A DNA stretch of 20,300 bases, from positions 1-20,300 of the forward strand of contig VHZZ01004794.1 of assembly GCA_009801015.1 (NCBI GenBank), given 5' to 3'. Numbering within the stretch: the stretch's first letter is position 1; every line of letters starts with the position of its first letter. The position numbers and the translations under genes were made by a program. The notes under the pieces are model-generated. The model was not told where the DNA came from, did not search any database, and saw only the letters and a list, made by a program, of their open reading frames with translations. Positions 20,158 to 20,300 of the stretch are shown here, piece by piece. This stretch comes from Silene noctiflora (Eukaryota > Streptophyta > Magnoliopsida > Caryophyllales > Caryophyllaceae).

Positions 20158-20300
20158 TCATTTCCTCCTGGAATGTGAGGGGGATGACTAACCCCCTAAA
20201 ATAGCAGGAGGTTTTAGGCTTCCTGAAGGCTAATAGAGTGGACTGTGGTATTATTATTGAGACTCATATAAAGAAAGATTCGGCTAGGCTTATTCATAAA
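20154..20300 (+). pseudogene. LINE ORF2 start: APE-type endonuclease with early stop, incomplete
   Basis: ORF2 encodes the endonuclease and reverse transcriptase of the LINE. Its ATG overlaps the ORF1 stop as ATGA (20154-20157). The protein begins MIISSWNVRGMTNPLK, the usual endonuclease start with the SWNVRG motif, whose Asn belongs to the active site. A TAG at 20202-20204 then interrupts it, probably from CAG or CAA, since family members tend to have Gln here. After the stop the frame continues with QEVLGFLKANRVDCGIII and ETHIK, whose Glu is the catalytic metal ligand. The sequence runs off the window at 20300. Confidence 0.8.

Larger units (their letters stand above)
18770..20300 (+). mobile_element. 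LINE (plant L1-type) retrotransposon, 5' part, cut by the window edge
   Basis: A 5' leader (about 18770-18862, with CT-rich TCTCTCTCTAC words), a DUF4283/zinc-knuckle ORF1, and an endonuclease-start ORF2 follow in the order typical of plant L1-type LINEs. Such elements copy themselves by target-primed reverse transcription. The reverse transcriptase and 3' tail would lie beyond 20300. The 5' boundary is approximate. Presence of the ORF1 start and a leader means the copy is not strongly 5'-truncated, unlike most LINE copies. ORF1 carries one frameshift and ORF2 one early stop, so this copy is defective. Confidence 0.85.

Overview
This window is nuclear DNA from a flowering plant, almost certainly a eudicot. 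All the host genes have GT-AG introns, A/T-rich introns and transposon debris, and their products look like plant proteins. Two repeat types, CTGAA pentamer tracts and TTAAGACGGTCTAA-type inverted repeats, remind me of Caryophyllales genomes (the spinach, beet and carnation group). That placement is an inference from memory.

The layout has three conserved host genes and one retrotransposon. (1) IWS1, a transcription elongation factor that partners SPT6, runs on the + strand from 430 to 6166. I could place 11 exons that give an uninterrupted 519-residue protein. Its 2.5-kb second intron holds nested MITE-like sequence. (2) From 6167 to 7893 lies the space between two convergent genes, with a complete 673-bp non-autonomous DNA transposon at 7114-7786 flanked by an 8-bp target duplication. 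(3) A chloroplast-type YceD/DUF177 protein, 299 residues in two exons, runs on the - strand from 10290 to 7894. Its intron carries an array of diverged repeats, and its N-terminus contains a codon microsatellite coding for ten asparagines. (4) From 10291 to 11843 is intergenic DNA with a TATA box, a telo-box, a diverged relative of the 673-bp element and a small palindromic repeat. (5) AP5B1, the beta subunit of the AP-5 endosomal adaptor complex, runs on the - strand from 18342 to 11844, with three exons and 1126 residues. Its introns hold a probable SINE, a direct duplication and a MITE fragment. (6) From 18600 to the right edge there is half of a MITE, an AAT microsatellite, then a LINE (L1-type) on the + strand. 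The LINE has a DUF4283/zinc-knuckle ORF1 and the first part of an endonuclease ORF2. ORF1 is frameshifted and ORF2 has an early stop.

The three host genes do not form a pathway: they act in nuclear transcription elongation, plastid rRNA biogenesis and endosomal trafficking. I found no sign of an unknown multi-gene system. The items most worth following up are the repeat array inside the YceD intron, the doubled-motif terminal repeats of the 673-bp element and its relative 3 kb away, the LINE (AT-hook, ATGA junction, recent-looking lesions), and a possible short upstream ORF before AP5B1.
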